Below, piece by piece: positions 20,153-28,426 of a DNA stretch of 64,000 bases; positions within the stretch are counted from its first letter, which is position 1, and every line of letters begins with the position of its first letter. Location of the stretch: positions 620,001 through 684,000 of the forward strand of contig NZ_SAWZ01000001.1 of the NCBI RefSeq assembly GCF_004122095.1, in the 5' to 3' direction. The stretch is from Pseudoxanthomonas composti. Lineage in GTDB: Bacteria; Pseudomonadota; Gammaproteobacteria; Xanthomonadales; Xanthomonadaceae. The position numbers and the translations under genes are program-made. Below the pieces are notes generated by a model. The model did no database searches, was not told where the DNA came from, and saw nothing but the letters and a program-made list of their open reading frames with translations.

Positions 20153-20977
20153 ATGACGTCCATCAGTTTCGAGTTCTATCCGCCCAAGACCGATGAGCAG
20201 CGCGCGCAGTTGGACCGTGCCGCGGACAAGCTGAAGAAGTACGCGCCGGAGTACGTGTCTTGCACCTTCGGCGCGGGCGGCTCCACGCTGAGCTACACCT
20301 CCGAGACCGTGCGCCATCTCAAGCAGCACCACGGTTTCGAGGCCGCCCCGCACCTGTCCTGCGTGGGCGGCAGCCGCGAGGAAATCCGCGAGCTGCTCAA
20401 GCTGTACCGCGCCATCGGCTGCCGGCGCATCGTCGCCCTGCGCGGCGACCTGCCCTCGGGCATGGGCCACCCCGGCGACCTGCGCTATGCCTCGGAGCTG
20501 ATCAGCTTCATCCGCGCCGAGCACGGCGACGCCTTCCACCTGGAAGTGGGCGCCTACCCCGAGACCCATCCGCAGGCCAGCGACGCGCTCAGCGACTTGA
20601 AGCACTTCAAGGCCAAGGTCGATGCCGGGGCCAATGCCGCCATCACCCAGTACTTCTACAACCCCGATGCCTATTTCGGCTTCGTCGATGCGGTGCGCAA
20701 GCTGGGCGTGGAGATCCCGATCGTCCCCGGCATCATGCCGATCTCCAACTTCAGCCAGCTGCGGCGTTTTTCCGAGCAGTGCGGCGCGGAGATTCCGCGC
20801 TGGATCGCCAAGCGCATGACCGCCTACGGGGACGACGCCGCGGCCATCCGCGACTTCGGCGCCGACGTGGTGGCGCAGCTGTGCCAGCGGCTGATCGAAG
20901 GCGGCGCGCCGTCGCTGCACTTCTACACGCTCAACCTGGCCAAGCCGACCCAGCTGGTGCTCTCGCGCCTGGGTTGA
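20153..20977 (+). CDS. metF: Methylenetetrahydrofolate reductase
   Basis: MetF is a cytoplasmic flavoenzyme that reduces 5,10-methylene-THF to 5-methyl-THF, the methyl donor for methionine synthase. The 274-residue protein begins SFEFYPPKTDEQ, with the catalytic Glu and FAD/NADH-site residues of the TIM barrel; TFGAGGST, ALRGDLP and QYFYNPDAYF motifs follow in the usual order. There is no Shine-Dalgarno, and a TAGAAT box (20121-20126) would give a leader of about 20 bases. It completes the methyl cycle with metK and ahcY, although metE/metH are outside the window. Confidence 0.95.
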   Translation: MTSISFEFYPPKTDEQRAQLDRAADKLKKYAPEYVSCTFGAGGSTLSYTSETVRHLKQHHGFEAAPHLSCVGGSREEIRELLKLYRAIGCRRIVALRGDLPSGMGHPGDLRYASELISFIRAEHGDAFHLEVGAYPETHPQASDALSDLKHFKAKVDAGANAAITQYFYNPDAYFGFVDAVRKLGVEIPIVPGIMPISNFSQLRRFSEQCGAEIPRWIAKRMTAYGDDAAAIRDFGADVVAQLCQRLIEGGAPSLHFYTLNLAKPTQLVLSRLG

Positions 20978-21027
20978 ACCGGATCGCCATGACGCGCGGC
21001 GGCACGCGGCTGCGCTAGGCTGCGCCC

Positions 21028-21615
21028 ATGCGATTGCTCGTGTCGGCCGCCCTGCTCGGCGCTCCCCTGCTCATGCCTGCGTGCGCCGATGCGCAGACCG
21101 CGGGCGTGCAGCGCTGCATCACGCCCTCGGGGCAGACGGTGTACTCGGACAAGCGCTGCGAGGACCTCGGCGCGGTACAGCGCGTGCCGGACACCACGCG
21201 CCCGGACGCGCAGGCCGGGTCCTACTATCGCCGCGGCTGCTCGCGCACGCTCAGCGACCTGGTCTACCAGATCACCGCCGCCATCGATGCCCGGGACGTG
21301 AACCGGTTGGCGGGCCTGTACCTGTGGAACGGGGTCTCCGATGCCAGCGCCAACCGCATCCTGGACCGCATGGAGGCCATTGTGGAGCGGCCGCTGGTGG
21401 ATATCCGCCCCATGCACCCGGCACCACCGCCGTTGACCAACCCCGATGGCAGCATCGCCGATGCCAACACCGATGGTTACTACCCACAGACCGCGCCGCC
21501 CGGCACGCGCCCGATCGGGCTGCGGCTGGAGCAGACCCTGCGCAACGGCAGCACGCCGGCCTCCACCGTGCTGGGGCTGCGCCGCAGCTACAACTGCTTC
21601 TGGATCACGCTCTAG
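21028..21615 (+). CDS. Secreted DUF4124-domain protein
   Basis: A 195-residue exported protein. Residues 1-23 form a signal peptide (hydrophobic core then ADA|Q). Immediately after is the short DUF4124 block with QRCITPSGQTVYSDKRCEDLG, including the paired cysteines. The rest (~60-195) has a few cysteines and a Pro-rich middle and matches no family I recognise. The function of DUF4124 is not known; the proteins are periplasmic. It lies 50 bp after metF on the same strand and ends 9 bp before the convergent histidine kinase gene. Confidence 0.75.
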   Translation: MRLLVSAALLGAPLLMPACADAQTAGVQRCITPSGQTVYSDKRCEDLGAVQRVPDTTRPDAQAGSYYRRGCSRTLSDLVYQITAAIDARDVNRLAGLYLWNGVSDASANRILDRMEAIVERPLVDIRPMHPAPPPLTNPDGSIADANTDGYYPQTAPPGTRPIGLRLEQTLRNGSTPASTVLGLRRSYNCFWITL

Positions 21616-21624
21616 CGCAGGGCC

Positions 21625-22968
21625 CTAGGGGCTGGCGGGATGGAACCGCAAGGTGGCCACCACCCCGCGCTCGACCCCAGGCCGCACGCCCACCTGCCAG
21701 CCATACAGCTCGCACAGGCGGCTGACGATGGACAGGCCGATGCCGCCGCCCTGCGAATGCCCGGCGTGGGTGCCGCGGTAGCCGCGCTGGAACAGCTTGG
21801 CCGCGTCCTCCTCGCTCAGTCCGGGGCCGGAATCGACCACCTCCACCGCATCGTCCAGCAGGCGCACCACCACCTTGCCTTCCTGCGTGTACTTGACCGC
21901 GTTGCCGATCAGATTGCCCAGCGCCACCGACAGCGCTGAATCGGGCGCATCGATCACCAGCCCGCGCTCGCCCTCCAGCACCAGCTCCAGTGGCTTGCCG
22001 CCGATCTGGGCGCGGTGCGAATCCAGCAGCTGCTCGGCGACCTTGGCCACATCGCTGGTGCCCTGCCCGCGCTCGTTGCGCGACAGCAGCAGCAGGGCGC
22101 CGATCAGGTCCGAGCACTGCTGCTCGGCACGCTGGATGCGCAGCAGGCGCTGGTGCACCTTTTCGTCCAGGTTGGGCCGGGTCAGCAGCAGCTCGGTGGC
22201 GCCGCGGATGACCGCCAGCGGCGTGCGCAGCTCGTGGCTGACGTCGGCATTGAACTCGCGGTCGCGCTGGACCACGTCGGTCAGGCGCATGGAATAGTCG
22301 TCCAGCGCCTTGGCCAGCTCACCGACCTCGTCCTCCGGGAACATCGGCGCCAGCTGCGTCGGGTTGCTGGAGCCGCGATAGGCACGCAGGCGCCCGGCCA
22401 GGTCCGACACCGGCCGCATCACCCGCGAGGCCGCCCACCAGCCCACCAGCAGCGACACCAGCGTGAACACCACCACCGTGGTGTAGACCGTGCGCTTGAA
22501 CTGCACCTCGCCGCGTGCGACCTGGCTCATGTCATAGGCGATGTAGAACCACGCGTTGGGCGTCTTGCGCACGCCCAGCTTGTAGGAATACGGCTCCCCG
22601 TTATCGTCCACGCCGGACAGAGGATGGATGCCGTCTTCCAGCGCATACCAGTCCGGGCGTTCCTGCCGCAGCCGCTCGAAGTTCTCCGGCACGTACAGGA
22701 AGGCGCGCATCTGCTGGACCTGCACGTCCAGGTTGCCCTTGCCCGCGGTGGCCACATAGCTACGCCAGGACGCGTCGAGGTTCTTGTTCATCACATCCTC
22801 GACCAGCTGGCTCTCCACGCGCTGGCGCGCGGCGATCGAGGCATAAGCGAACAGTACCGTCAGGCACACGCCCAACAGTGCGAAGGAGGCGATGATGCGG
22901 GTCCGCAGGCGACGGCGGAAGCGTCGCCCCTTGGAAGACGCCCGCTGCGCGGGCGCCGCTTCAGGCAT
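21625..22968 (-). CDS. colS: ColS-like sensor histidine kinase
   Basis: A 447-residue membrane histidine kinase. Helix 1 spans ~27-46, a periplasmic loop ~47-160, helix 2 ~161-180, then HAMP, the dimerisation/phosphoacceptor block VSHELRTPL with H245, and the catalytic ATPase domain with the N box (LIGNAVKYT), DSGPGLS and GGGIGLS G boxes. The periplasmic loop holds ENFE (95-98), an ExxE motif like the one that binds metal ions in ColS and PmrB. It overlaps the response-regulator gene by 8 bp. By homology it likely senses Fe/Zn or envelope stress; the assignment rests mainly on the regulator. Confidence 0.75.
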   Translation of the reverse strand: MPEAAPAQRASSKGRRFRRRLRTRIIASFALLGVCLTVLFAYASIAARQRVESQLVEDVMNKNLDASWRSYVATAGKGNLDVQVQQMRAFLYVPENFERLRQERPDWYALEDGIHPLSGVDDNGEPYSYKLGVRKTPNAWFYIAYDMSQVARGEVQFKRTVYTTVVVFTLVSLLVGWWAASRVMRPVSDLAGRLRAYRGSSNPTQLAPMFPEDEVGELAKALDDYSMRLTDVVQRDREFNADVSHELRTPLAVIRGATELLLTRPNLDEKVHQRLLRIQRAEQQCSDLIGALLLLSRNERGQGTSDVAKVAEQLLDSHRAQIGGKPLELVLEGERGLVIDAPDSALSVALGNLIGNAVKYTQEGKVVVRLLDDAVEVVDSGPGLSEEDAAKLFQRGYRGTHAGHSQGGGIGLSIVSRLCELYGWQVGVRPGVERGVVATLRFHPASP

Positions 22969-23638
22969 CGGGTGCGGCGATCCGGTAACCGATGCCGTGA
23001 CGGGTCTGGATCAGCGGATTGCCGAAGGGCTTGTCCACCACCGAGCGCAGGCCATGGATGTGCACGCGCAGGGAATCCGAATCGGGCAGCTCCTCGCCCC
23101 ACACCCGCGTCTCCAGCTCCTGGCGGGTGACCACGGCCGGGGCGGCCTCCATCAGCGCCTGGAGGATCTTCAGCGCGGTCGGGTTGAGCTGCAGCAGCTT
23201 GCCTTCGCGACGGACCTCGAGCGTATCCAGGTTGTATTCCAGATCGCCGACCTCCAGCACCCGCGTCTGCACGCCCTTGCCGCGACGCGACAGCGCGTTG
23301 AGGCGCACTTCCACTTCCTGCAGGGCGAACGGCTTGATCAGGTAGTCGTCGGCACCGGAATCGAAGCCGGCCAGCTTGTTGTCCAGGCTGTCGCGCGCGG
23401 TCAGCATCAGCACCGGCGTCTGCTTGCGCGCCTCGTTGCGCAGCTTGCGGCAGACTTCCAGACCGTCCATGCCGGGCAGGTTGAGATCAAGCACGATGGC
23501 ATCGAAGTCGTGCACCACCGCCAGATGCAGGCCGGTCACGCCGTCGGCGGCGAAGTCCACGGTATGCCCGCGATCCTCGAGGTAGTCGCCAAGGTTGGCG
23601 GCGATGTCGCTGTTGTCTTCGATGACGAGAATTCGCAT
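22961..23638 (-). CDS. colR: ColR-like OmpR-family response regulator
   Basis: A 225-residue regulator: receiver domain 1-118 with phosphoacceptor D51 in LDLNLPGMDG and K100-region LIKPFAL, then a winged-helix DNA-binding domain (~125-220). The DNA-binding half, with LEYNLDTLEVRREGKLLQLNPT and PDSDSLRVHIHGLR, is much closer to ColR than to PhoP or PmrA. In Pseudomonas and Xanthomonas ColRS controls envelope integrity, metal tolerance and virulence functions. The start at 23638 is where homology begins; an in-frame extension to 23752 has no support. Transcribed leftward ahead of colS. Confidence 0.8.
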   Translation of the reverse strand: MRILVIEDNSDIAANLGDYLEDRGHTVDFAADGVTGLHLAVVHDFDAIVLDLNLPGMDGLEVCRKLRNEARKQTPVLMLTARDSLDNKLAGFDSGADDYLIKPFALQEVEVRLNALSRRGKGVQTRVLEVGDLEYNLDTLEVRREGKLLQLNPTALKILQALMEAAPAVVTRQELETRVWGEELPDSDSLRVHIHGLRSVVDKPFGNPLIQTRHGIGYRIAAPDA

Positions 23639-23781
23639 GAGGCTCCGATGACTTGCTTCATGCATCGGTCGCGCCTTGCGCGCAACGCCCGATGCCGGGA
23701 TGGGAGGACGCTGGAATGACCCTGCATCTCGCAAGACGGCGGGGCATTCCAAGCCACTCCCCCCATGATGCCGGTCACAGC

Positions 23782-24723
23782 TTAACGGCAGGATTCTGGC
23801 ACATGGTCGTGTGAATTCTTGCGAAGGCGCCTTGCGGCCGCGCCGGGCGCTGGGACCTTGGAAAGCAGCAGCGACATCATCGCATCGGCCACGTTGACCC
23901 CCGACACCGCCTCCACCCCCTCCAGCCCCGGGGTCGAATTGACTTCCAGCACCAGCGGGCCGCGGGAGGCACGGATCAGGTCCACCCCGGCAATGCCCAG
24001 GCCCAGCTGCCGGGCCGAGCGCACGGCCACGGCCTCCTCCTCTTCGGTCACCTGGCAGGGCGCGGCGGTGCCGCCGCGGTGCAGGTTGGAGCGGAAATCG
24101 CCCTCCGGCGCGGTCCGACGCATGGCCGCGACCACCCGGTCGCCGACCACCAGGCAGCGGATGTCCGAGCCCTGGGCTTCGCCGATGAACTCCTGGATCA
24201 GGAAGTTGGCGTAGAGCCCACGCAGCGCCTCCACCGCCCCGCGTGAGGCCGCCGGCTTCTCGGTCAGCAGCACGCCCGCCCCCTGCGCGCCTTCGGTTAG
24301 CTTGATTACGTGCGGGGTCGGCCCCAGCAGCGACAGCAGGTCGCTGGTGTCGTCGGGGTTGTCGCCAAACACCGTCACCGGCAGACCGATCCCGGCCGCG
24401 GCCAGCAGCTGGTGTGCGTGCAGCTTGTCGCGGGCGCGCAGGATCGCCTCGGACGGGTTCGGCGTGTAGGCCCCCATCAGCTCGAACTGGCGCAGCACCG
24501 CGGTGCCGTAGCGCGTGATCGAGGCGCCGATGCGCGGGATCACCGCATCGAAGCCGCTCAGCGGGCGGCCGCGGTAGTGCAGGGCGAAGCCGGTATTGTC
24601 GATGCGCATGTAGCAGCGCAGCGGGTCCAGCACGCGCACGGTCATGCCGCGGGCCCGTCCCGCCTCGACCAGGCGACGCGTGGAGTACAGCTTGCTGTTG
24701 CGCGAGAGGATGGCCAGCTTCAT
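23782..24723 (-). CDS. rimK: Ribosomal protein S6--L-glutamate ligase
   Basis: RimK is an ATP-grasp enzyme that adds glutamates to the C-terminus of ribosomal protein S6. The protein (313 residues) begins MKLAILSRN and shows [12 protein letters not shown] (~61-72), the ATP-binding [11 protein letters not shown] strand/loop, [11 protein letters not shown], and the metal-binding [13 protein letters not shown] near the C-terminus. It is about a dozen residues longer than the E. coli enzyme. The start is the ATG at 24723; a 16-codon upstream extension runs toward the tRNA gene and is not expected to be translated. It lies 65 bp downstream of tRNA-Gly on the same strand and may share its transcript. 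Confidence 0.93.
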   Translation of the reverse strand: MKLAILSRNSKLYSTRRLVEAGRARGMTVRVLDPLRCYMRIDNTGFALHYRGRPLSGFDAVIPRIGASITRYGTAVLRQFELMGAYTPNPSEAILRARDKLHAHQLLAAAGIGLPVTVFGDNPDDTSDLLSLLGPTPHVIKLTEGAQGAGVLLTEKPAASRGAVEALRGLYANFLIQEFIGEAQGSDIRCLVVGDRVVAAMRRTAPEGDFRSNLHRGGTAAPCQVTEEEEAVAVRSARQLGLGIAGVDLIRASRGPLVLEVNSTPGLEGVEAVSGVNVADAMMSLLLSKVPAPGAAARRLRKNSHDHVPESCR

Positions 24724-24788
24724 GCAGACGGGACCGCAGGTCCGGGGTGGCCGAAAGCGGCCATTGGACATCGGCCGTATGACAGGAA

Positions 24789-24862
24789 TGGAGCGGGTGA
24801 AGGGAATCGAACCCTCGTCAGTAGCTTGGGAAGCTACAGCTCTACCATTGAGCTACACCCGC
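24789..24862 (-). tRNA. tRNA-Gly (anticodon CCC)
   Basis: On the minus strand a 74-nt cloverleaf can be drawn. The acceptor stem is GCGGGTG with CACCCGC, and the D arm begins AGCTCAATGGTAGAGCT. The anticodon stem is GTAGC/GCTAC with the loop TTCCCAA, giving anticodon CCC that reads GGG. The T arm is GAGGGTTCGATTCCCTT. The discriminator is T and the CCA end is encoded. Confidence 0.95.
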
Positions 24863-25090
24863 GAAGCTCGCGCAGTCTATGCGCCGGGCCGGTGGTTGCG
24901 CAAGAAAGCGGGGCGGCCAACTAGAGCATGCCGCGCTCGGCCGGTGCATCGCGCGCCGAGTAGACCGCCCGCATCATGAGATTCGAATAGCGGAAGGGGC
25001 CTCGCCCCCGACGCACCTCAACCGAAGCGCCGGGGCCGAGACTCCTCCCGCGACGCACATGCAACTCACTGGCTTGCAATACAGCCGCCC

Positions 25091-25110
25091 TGCCCGGCTG
25101 CAGCCGGGCA
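25091..25110 (-). terminator. Hairpin downstream of the autotransporter gene
   Basis: TGCCCGGCTG followed at once by CAGCCGGGCA is a perfect 20-base palindrome, 17 bp after the stop of the GDSL autotransporter gene. No T-run follows, so intrinsic termination would be weak; it may instead protect the mRNA 3' end. Confidence 0.4.
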
Positions 25111-25126
25111 AGGATGGATCAGCCGC

Positions 25127-26947
25127 TCAGAAGCTGCCGCCAAAGTTCACGAACAGCGAGGTGTCGTGCGCACGCGACTGGCCGCTGGTGGTGGCGATGC
25201 CCAGGTTGCTGTCCAGGCCCCAGGCCTTGACCCGCGCGCCCAGCACCACCGAGGCGTAGTTGCGGTCGAAGTCGATGCCCGGCACGGCGTACTCGCCCAG
25301 CTCGGACATGGTCTGCAGCCACGCGGTGGCTTCCTGGTTCTTCTTGAACTCGTGGTCGTAGGTGGCCTGCAGGTACGGCTTGACCGCGCCGGCATCGATG
25401 CTGGCCTTCCAGCCAATGCGGCCGACCATCGACTCGACGTCGCGGTCGCTGAAGCCCAGCGCGCTGGAGTTGGGGTTGCTCTCGGTGTAGCCATCCAGCT
25501 TGACCTTCTGCCAGATCGCCGCGGCCACCGGGCCGTGCCTGAAGCTGCCCTGGCCGAACTCGTAGCCGCCCTGCAGTGCCGCGGTCAGGTTGCTGCCGTC
25601 CGGCGAGCCGGTGTGCTCGATGGTGGCCGGGCCAAGGTTGACCTTGCGGGTGACGTCGTAGCTCAGCCAGCTGTAGCTGACCTGGGCATTGATCCAGGCC
25701 TGCTCGCCATACCAGCCCGCGAATCCGCCCAGGGTGGAATCGTCCTGGCTGTAGTCGCCGCCGCGGTTGCCGAAGTCGGCGTCGGTGCGACCAAAGCCGC
25801 CAAAGCCGCCGAACACCCAGTCGCCCTGCGACCAGTCCACGCCGAACAGGCCGGCCGGGGCCAGGCCGTCGTACAGGTCGCCGTGCTGGTAGCGCTGCAT
25901 GTCGCCACGCAGGTTGCCCCACCAGCGCACGCCTTCGGCGTCCGGGCGGCCATCGACGTGCCAGGCGACCTGGTCGGCGCGCGAGCGGCCGACCATCTGC
26001 GCCGAATGGGTCAGGATCTGCTGGGTGCGCGGCCCCTCCAGGATCGACAAGGTGTACTGCGCCAGCAGCTCGTGGGTGCGACCGGTGGGGTGCACGCCAT
26101 CGGCGAAGACATAGGTGTCGGCCGCATCGGGGCTGACGTAGCTGGTCGGGTTGCAGGTCAGCGACTGCGCGGTGATCTGCGGCTGGCAGGCGGTGCCGCT
26201 AACGTTGGTGAAGCCATAGGTCCCCGGATTGGCCACCACTTCCTGCAGCAGGTGGAAGGTATCGACCGGGATCACCCGCAGCCCGGCGCTCTGCAGGCCG
26301 GAGAACAGCGCGGTGTTGTAGGCCGTGGCCAGGGCGGTGCCCTGGGCCATCGCCGCCGCGCCACCGGCGCGGAAGCGCGGGGTGATGCCGACGTCGGGCA
26401 GGTTGCTGACCATCACGTAGCGCGCGCCAGCGTTCTGCAGGCTGGCGACGATGCCCACTTCGGCAGCCACGGCACTGCCGATGGTGGTCTGCACCGGCGC
26501 ACCGGCGGCGATGGCGAACAGGTCGTTGGCCCCGCCCCACACCGAGTACAGCGCATTCGGGTCGGCCTTGCCGCCGTTGGCCGCCAGGTAGTTGCTCGTC
26601 TGGGTGGCCAGCGAGGGCGCCACGCCCAGGGCGCTGGGATTGGCCACGCCGACACGGGCGTTGCCGGCGGCATAGTTGTCGCCCACCTGGCCATTGCCGT
26701 TGGCGGCGGCGTTGGTACCGTAGTAGTCGGCCACGTACTGCGCCCACACCCAGTCCGGGTTGGTGGTGAACTGGCCGGTCACCGCCTGCACCGAGGCCGG
26801 CAGCAGCGGACGGTAATAACCGGCGTCGGTGAGGCTGTCGCCGAAGAACACGGTGCGGCTGAAGGTGGACTGCGCCGTGGCCGAACCGGCGGCCAGGGAC
26901 AGCGCCAGGCTCAGGGCCGACAGGGCGAAACGCGAGGGACGTTGCAT
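25127..26947 (-). CDS. GDSL esterase/lipase autotransporter (EstA-like)
   Basis: A 606-residue type V secreted enzyme. A signal peptide (1-26, cut after TAQ) precedes a GDSL passenger with the nucleophile S38 in FFGDSLTDAG, the GGAND block (~145) and DGVHPTGRTH (~290) providing the catalytic Asp and His. Residues ~330-606 form the autotransporter beta-barrel, ending in NFGGSF with the terminal Phe required by the BAM machinery. Such proteins display esterase activity on the cell surface. A CTGGAG Shine-Dalgarno precedes the ATG. A GC-rich palindrome lies just after the stop. Confidence 0.9.
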   Translation of the reverse strand: MQRPSRFALSALSLALSLAAGSATAQSTFSRTVFFGDSLTDAGYYRPLLPASVQAVTGQFTTNPDWVWAQYVADYYGTNAAANGNGQVGDNYAAGNARVGVANPSALGVAPSLATQTSNYLAANGGKADPNALYSVWGGANDLFAIAAGAPVQTTIGSAVAAEVGIVASLQNAGARYVMVSNLPDVGITPRFRAGGAAAMAQGTALATAYNTALFSGLQSAGLRVIPVDTFHLLQEVVANPGTYGFTNVSGTACQPQITAQSLTCNPTSYVSPDAADTYVFADGVHPTGRTHELLAQYTLSILEGPRTQQILTHSAQMVGRSRADQVAWHVDGRPDAEGVRWWGNLRGDMQRYQHGDLYDGLAPAGLFGVDWSQGDWVFGGFGGFGRTDADFGNRGGDYSQDDSTLGGFAGWYGEQAWINAQVSYSWLSYDVTRKVNLGPATIEHTGSPDGSNLTAALQGGYEFGQGSFRHGPVAAAIWQKVKLDGYTESNPNSSALGFSDRDVESMVGRIGWKASIDAGAVKPYLQATYDHEFKKNQEATAWLQTMSELGEYAVPGIDFDRNYASVVLGARVKAWGLDSNLGIATTSGQSRAHDTSLFVNFGGSF

Positions 26948-27131
26948 GGTGACTCCAGGAGGAAGACAGAAAGCGGAGACAAGGCCGTGGCCTCGGGAAC
27001 ATTGACCCGGGCGACGGTGGAACCAGCCATACGCAGCCGGACGGTGGATATGGTTTCACCCGCGCCGGGGCGGGCTCACGCTGCGCTGCATCATGACGGA
27101 TCGTGGATGCGCCGTGTCGCAGGATGCGGCC

Positions 27132-27332
27132 ATGGACATCACACTCAACGGCGAATCCCGGACCCTGCCCGGCCCCTGCACCGTGGCCGAACTGCTCGCC
27201 CAGGAGCACATCGCCGGGCACCGCGTCGCGGTGGAGGTCAACGGTGAGGTGGTGACCGAAGCGCAGTGCGCCTCGCGCGCCCTCGCTCCAGGCGATGAAG
27301 TCGAGGTCATCCACGCCCTGGGGGGTCCGTAG
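27132..27332 (+). CDS. thiS: Sulfur carrier protein ThiS with an unusual Gly-Gly-Pro end
   Basis: ThiS is the ubiquitin-fold sulfur carrier for the thiazole ring of thiamine; its C-terminal Gly-Gly is adenylated and turned into a thiocarboxylate. This 66-residue protein has the expected beta-grasp pattern, [10 protein letters not shown] in the middle and [10 protein letters not shown] before the end. However, it terminates GGP rather than GG, so the diglycine is not at the C-terminus. thiG, which normally follows thiS and uses it, is missing here; trmB comes next. The start MDITLNGE agrees with family length; an ATG 39 bases upstream is less likely. Confidence 0.85.
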   Translation: MDITLNGESRTLPGPCTVAELLAQEHIAGHRVAVEVNGEVVTEAQCASRALAPGDEVEVIHALGGP

Positions 27333-27370
27333 CACGGTGTCGAGCGTGCCGCCTGGGCACCGCTTTGGGT

Positions 27371-27376
27371 GATAAT
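27371..27376 (+). promoter_or_regulatory. Candidate -10 box upstream of trmB
   Basis: GATAAT in the context GGGTGATAATCC, with a TG one base upstream of the hexamer-like extended form, lies between thiS and trmB. It ends seven bases before the ATG at 27384, so a transcript would start at or next to that ATG. A -35 box is not evident. Confidence 0.4.
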
Positions 27377-27383
27377 CCTGTTC

Positions 27384-27530
27384 ATGGCATCCCCCGCACC
27401 ACAAGGCCCGCTGCACCGCGCGGGCGCACCCGCATCGTCCTGCCCGTTTCGTGGCGCTTTCCCTTTCTGGTCGTCACCGGCCCCCGGCCTCCCTGGCCAG
27501 GCAGGTATGGCCCACGGGTGTGTCCAATGA
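27384..27530 (+). CDS. Possible leaderless 48-codon upstream ORF coupled to trmB
   Basis: An ATG sits just after a GATAAT box and opens a 48-residue frame rich in Pro, Ala, Gly and Ser. Its TGA overlaps the trmB ATG (ATGA). It has no recognisable domain and the composition is what a GC-rich non-coding frame would give, so it may be a coupling leader peptide or mere chance. It occupies the place where thiG would be expected in related genomes, but shows no ThiG-like sequence. Confidence 0.25.
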   Translation: MASPAPQGPLHRAGAPASSCPFRGAFPFWSSPAPGLPGQAGMAHGCVQ

Positions 27531-28285
27531 CCGACCCCTTCTCCAGCCCCGGCGCCAAGACGCCGCCCAAGCCCTTCACCGTCACCGAAGGGCGCCGCGA
27601 GATCCGCAGCTTCGTCCTGCGCCAGGGCCGCTTTACCGAAGCCCAGCAACGCGCCTTCGACGTGCAGTGGCCCAAGTTTGGACTGGACTACAGCGGCCAG
27701 CCGCGCGACTTCGATGCGGTCTTCGGCCGCACCGCGCCGCTGGTGCTGGAGATCGGCACGGGTAATGGCGAAGCCCTGTGCCATGCCGCCCGGCAGGATC
27801 CCGCGCGCAACTACATCGGGATCGAAGTCCATGCCCCGGGCGTGGGCCGGCTGCTCAATGCGCTCGATAGCGAGGGCAGCGCGCATGTGCGCGTCTACCA
27901 CCACGATGCGGTGGAAGTGCTGCGCAACGAGGTCGCCGATGGTGCGTTGGACGAGGTCCGCATCTACTTCCCCGACCCCTGGCACAAGAAGCGCCACAAC
28001 AAGCGACGCCTGATCCAGCCGGACTTCGCCGCCCTGCTGGTGCGCAAGCTGCGCCCCGGTGGCCGCCTGCACTGCGCCACCGACTGGGAGGCCTACGCCG
28101 AGCACATGTGGGACGTGCTGGATGCCACGCCCGGCCTGCGCAACCGCGCCGGTGCGCGCGGCAGCGTGCCGCGTCCGGACTGGCGTCCGCAGACCCATTT
28201 CGAGACCCGCGGGCAGAAGCTGGGCCATGGGGTGTGGGATCTGCTGTATGACAAGACGGGATTGGGGAGTAGGGATTCGGGATGA
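27527..28285 (+). CDS. trmB: tRNA (guanine-N7-)-methyltransferase
   Basis: TrmB methylates G46 in the tRNA variable loop using SAM. The 252-residue protein has LEIGTGNGE (SAM-binding motif I, ~70-78), [12 protein letters not shown], the signature [17 protein letters not shown] (~146-162) and the C-terminal [20 protein letters not shown] block. The last eight residues (GLGSRDSG) are encoded by the left arm of a GGGATTC-type inverted repeat that also supplies the stop codon. ATG at 27527 is chosen by homology; there is no clear Shine-Dalgarno, but the ATG overlaps the TGA of a short upstream frame. Confidence 0.93.
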   Translation: MTDPFSSPGAKTPPKPFTVTEGRREIRSFVLRQGRFTEAQQRAFDVQWPKFGLDYSGQPRDFDAVFGRTAPLVLEIGTGNGEALCHAARQDPARNYIGIEVHAPGVGRLLNALDSEGSAHVRVYHHDAVEVLRNEVADGALDEVRIYFPDPWHKKRHNKRRLIQPDFAALLVRKLRPGGRLHCATDWEAYAEHMWDVLDATPGLRNRAGARGSVPRPDWRPQTHFETRGQKLGHGVWDLLYDKTGLGSRDSG

Positions 28286-28426
28286 AAAGCGAGTACACCG
28301 CCCTGAGGACGGCGCGTTTCGATGACGGCTCAGCGCGGCGGGCAGCACTGAAGGCCGCTGTCGGCTGATCCCCAATCCCGAATCCCGAATCCCGACTTCC
28401 GAATCCCGAATCCCCAATCCCGCCCC
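28256..28426. repeat. GGGATTC-type inverted-repeat element, copy F1
   Basis: The left arm (GGGATTGGGGAGTAGGGATTCGGGAT, read in two parts, 28256-28283) forms the 3' end of trmB. The right arm (28366-28426) is a run of TCCCCAATCCCGAATCCCG-like units that ends CCCGCCCC directly against the next ATG. About 80 bases of unrelated sequence lie between. A second copy is at 46946-47053 in cysNC. The unit differs from the GGAACGAG family but the architecture is the same. Confidence 0.75.

Noticed and set aside
26948..27131. TPP riboswitch before thiS
   Set aside because: The conserved CUGAGA and ACCUGA...GAUAAUGCCAGCG parts are absent; the GATAAT at 27371 lies after thiS and lacks the aptamer context.
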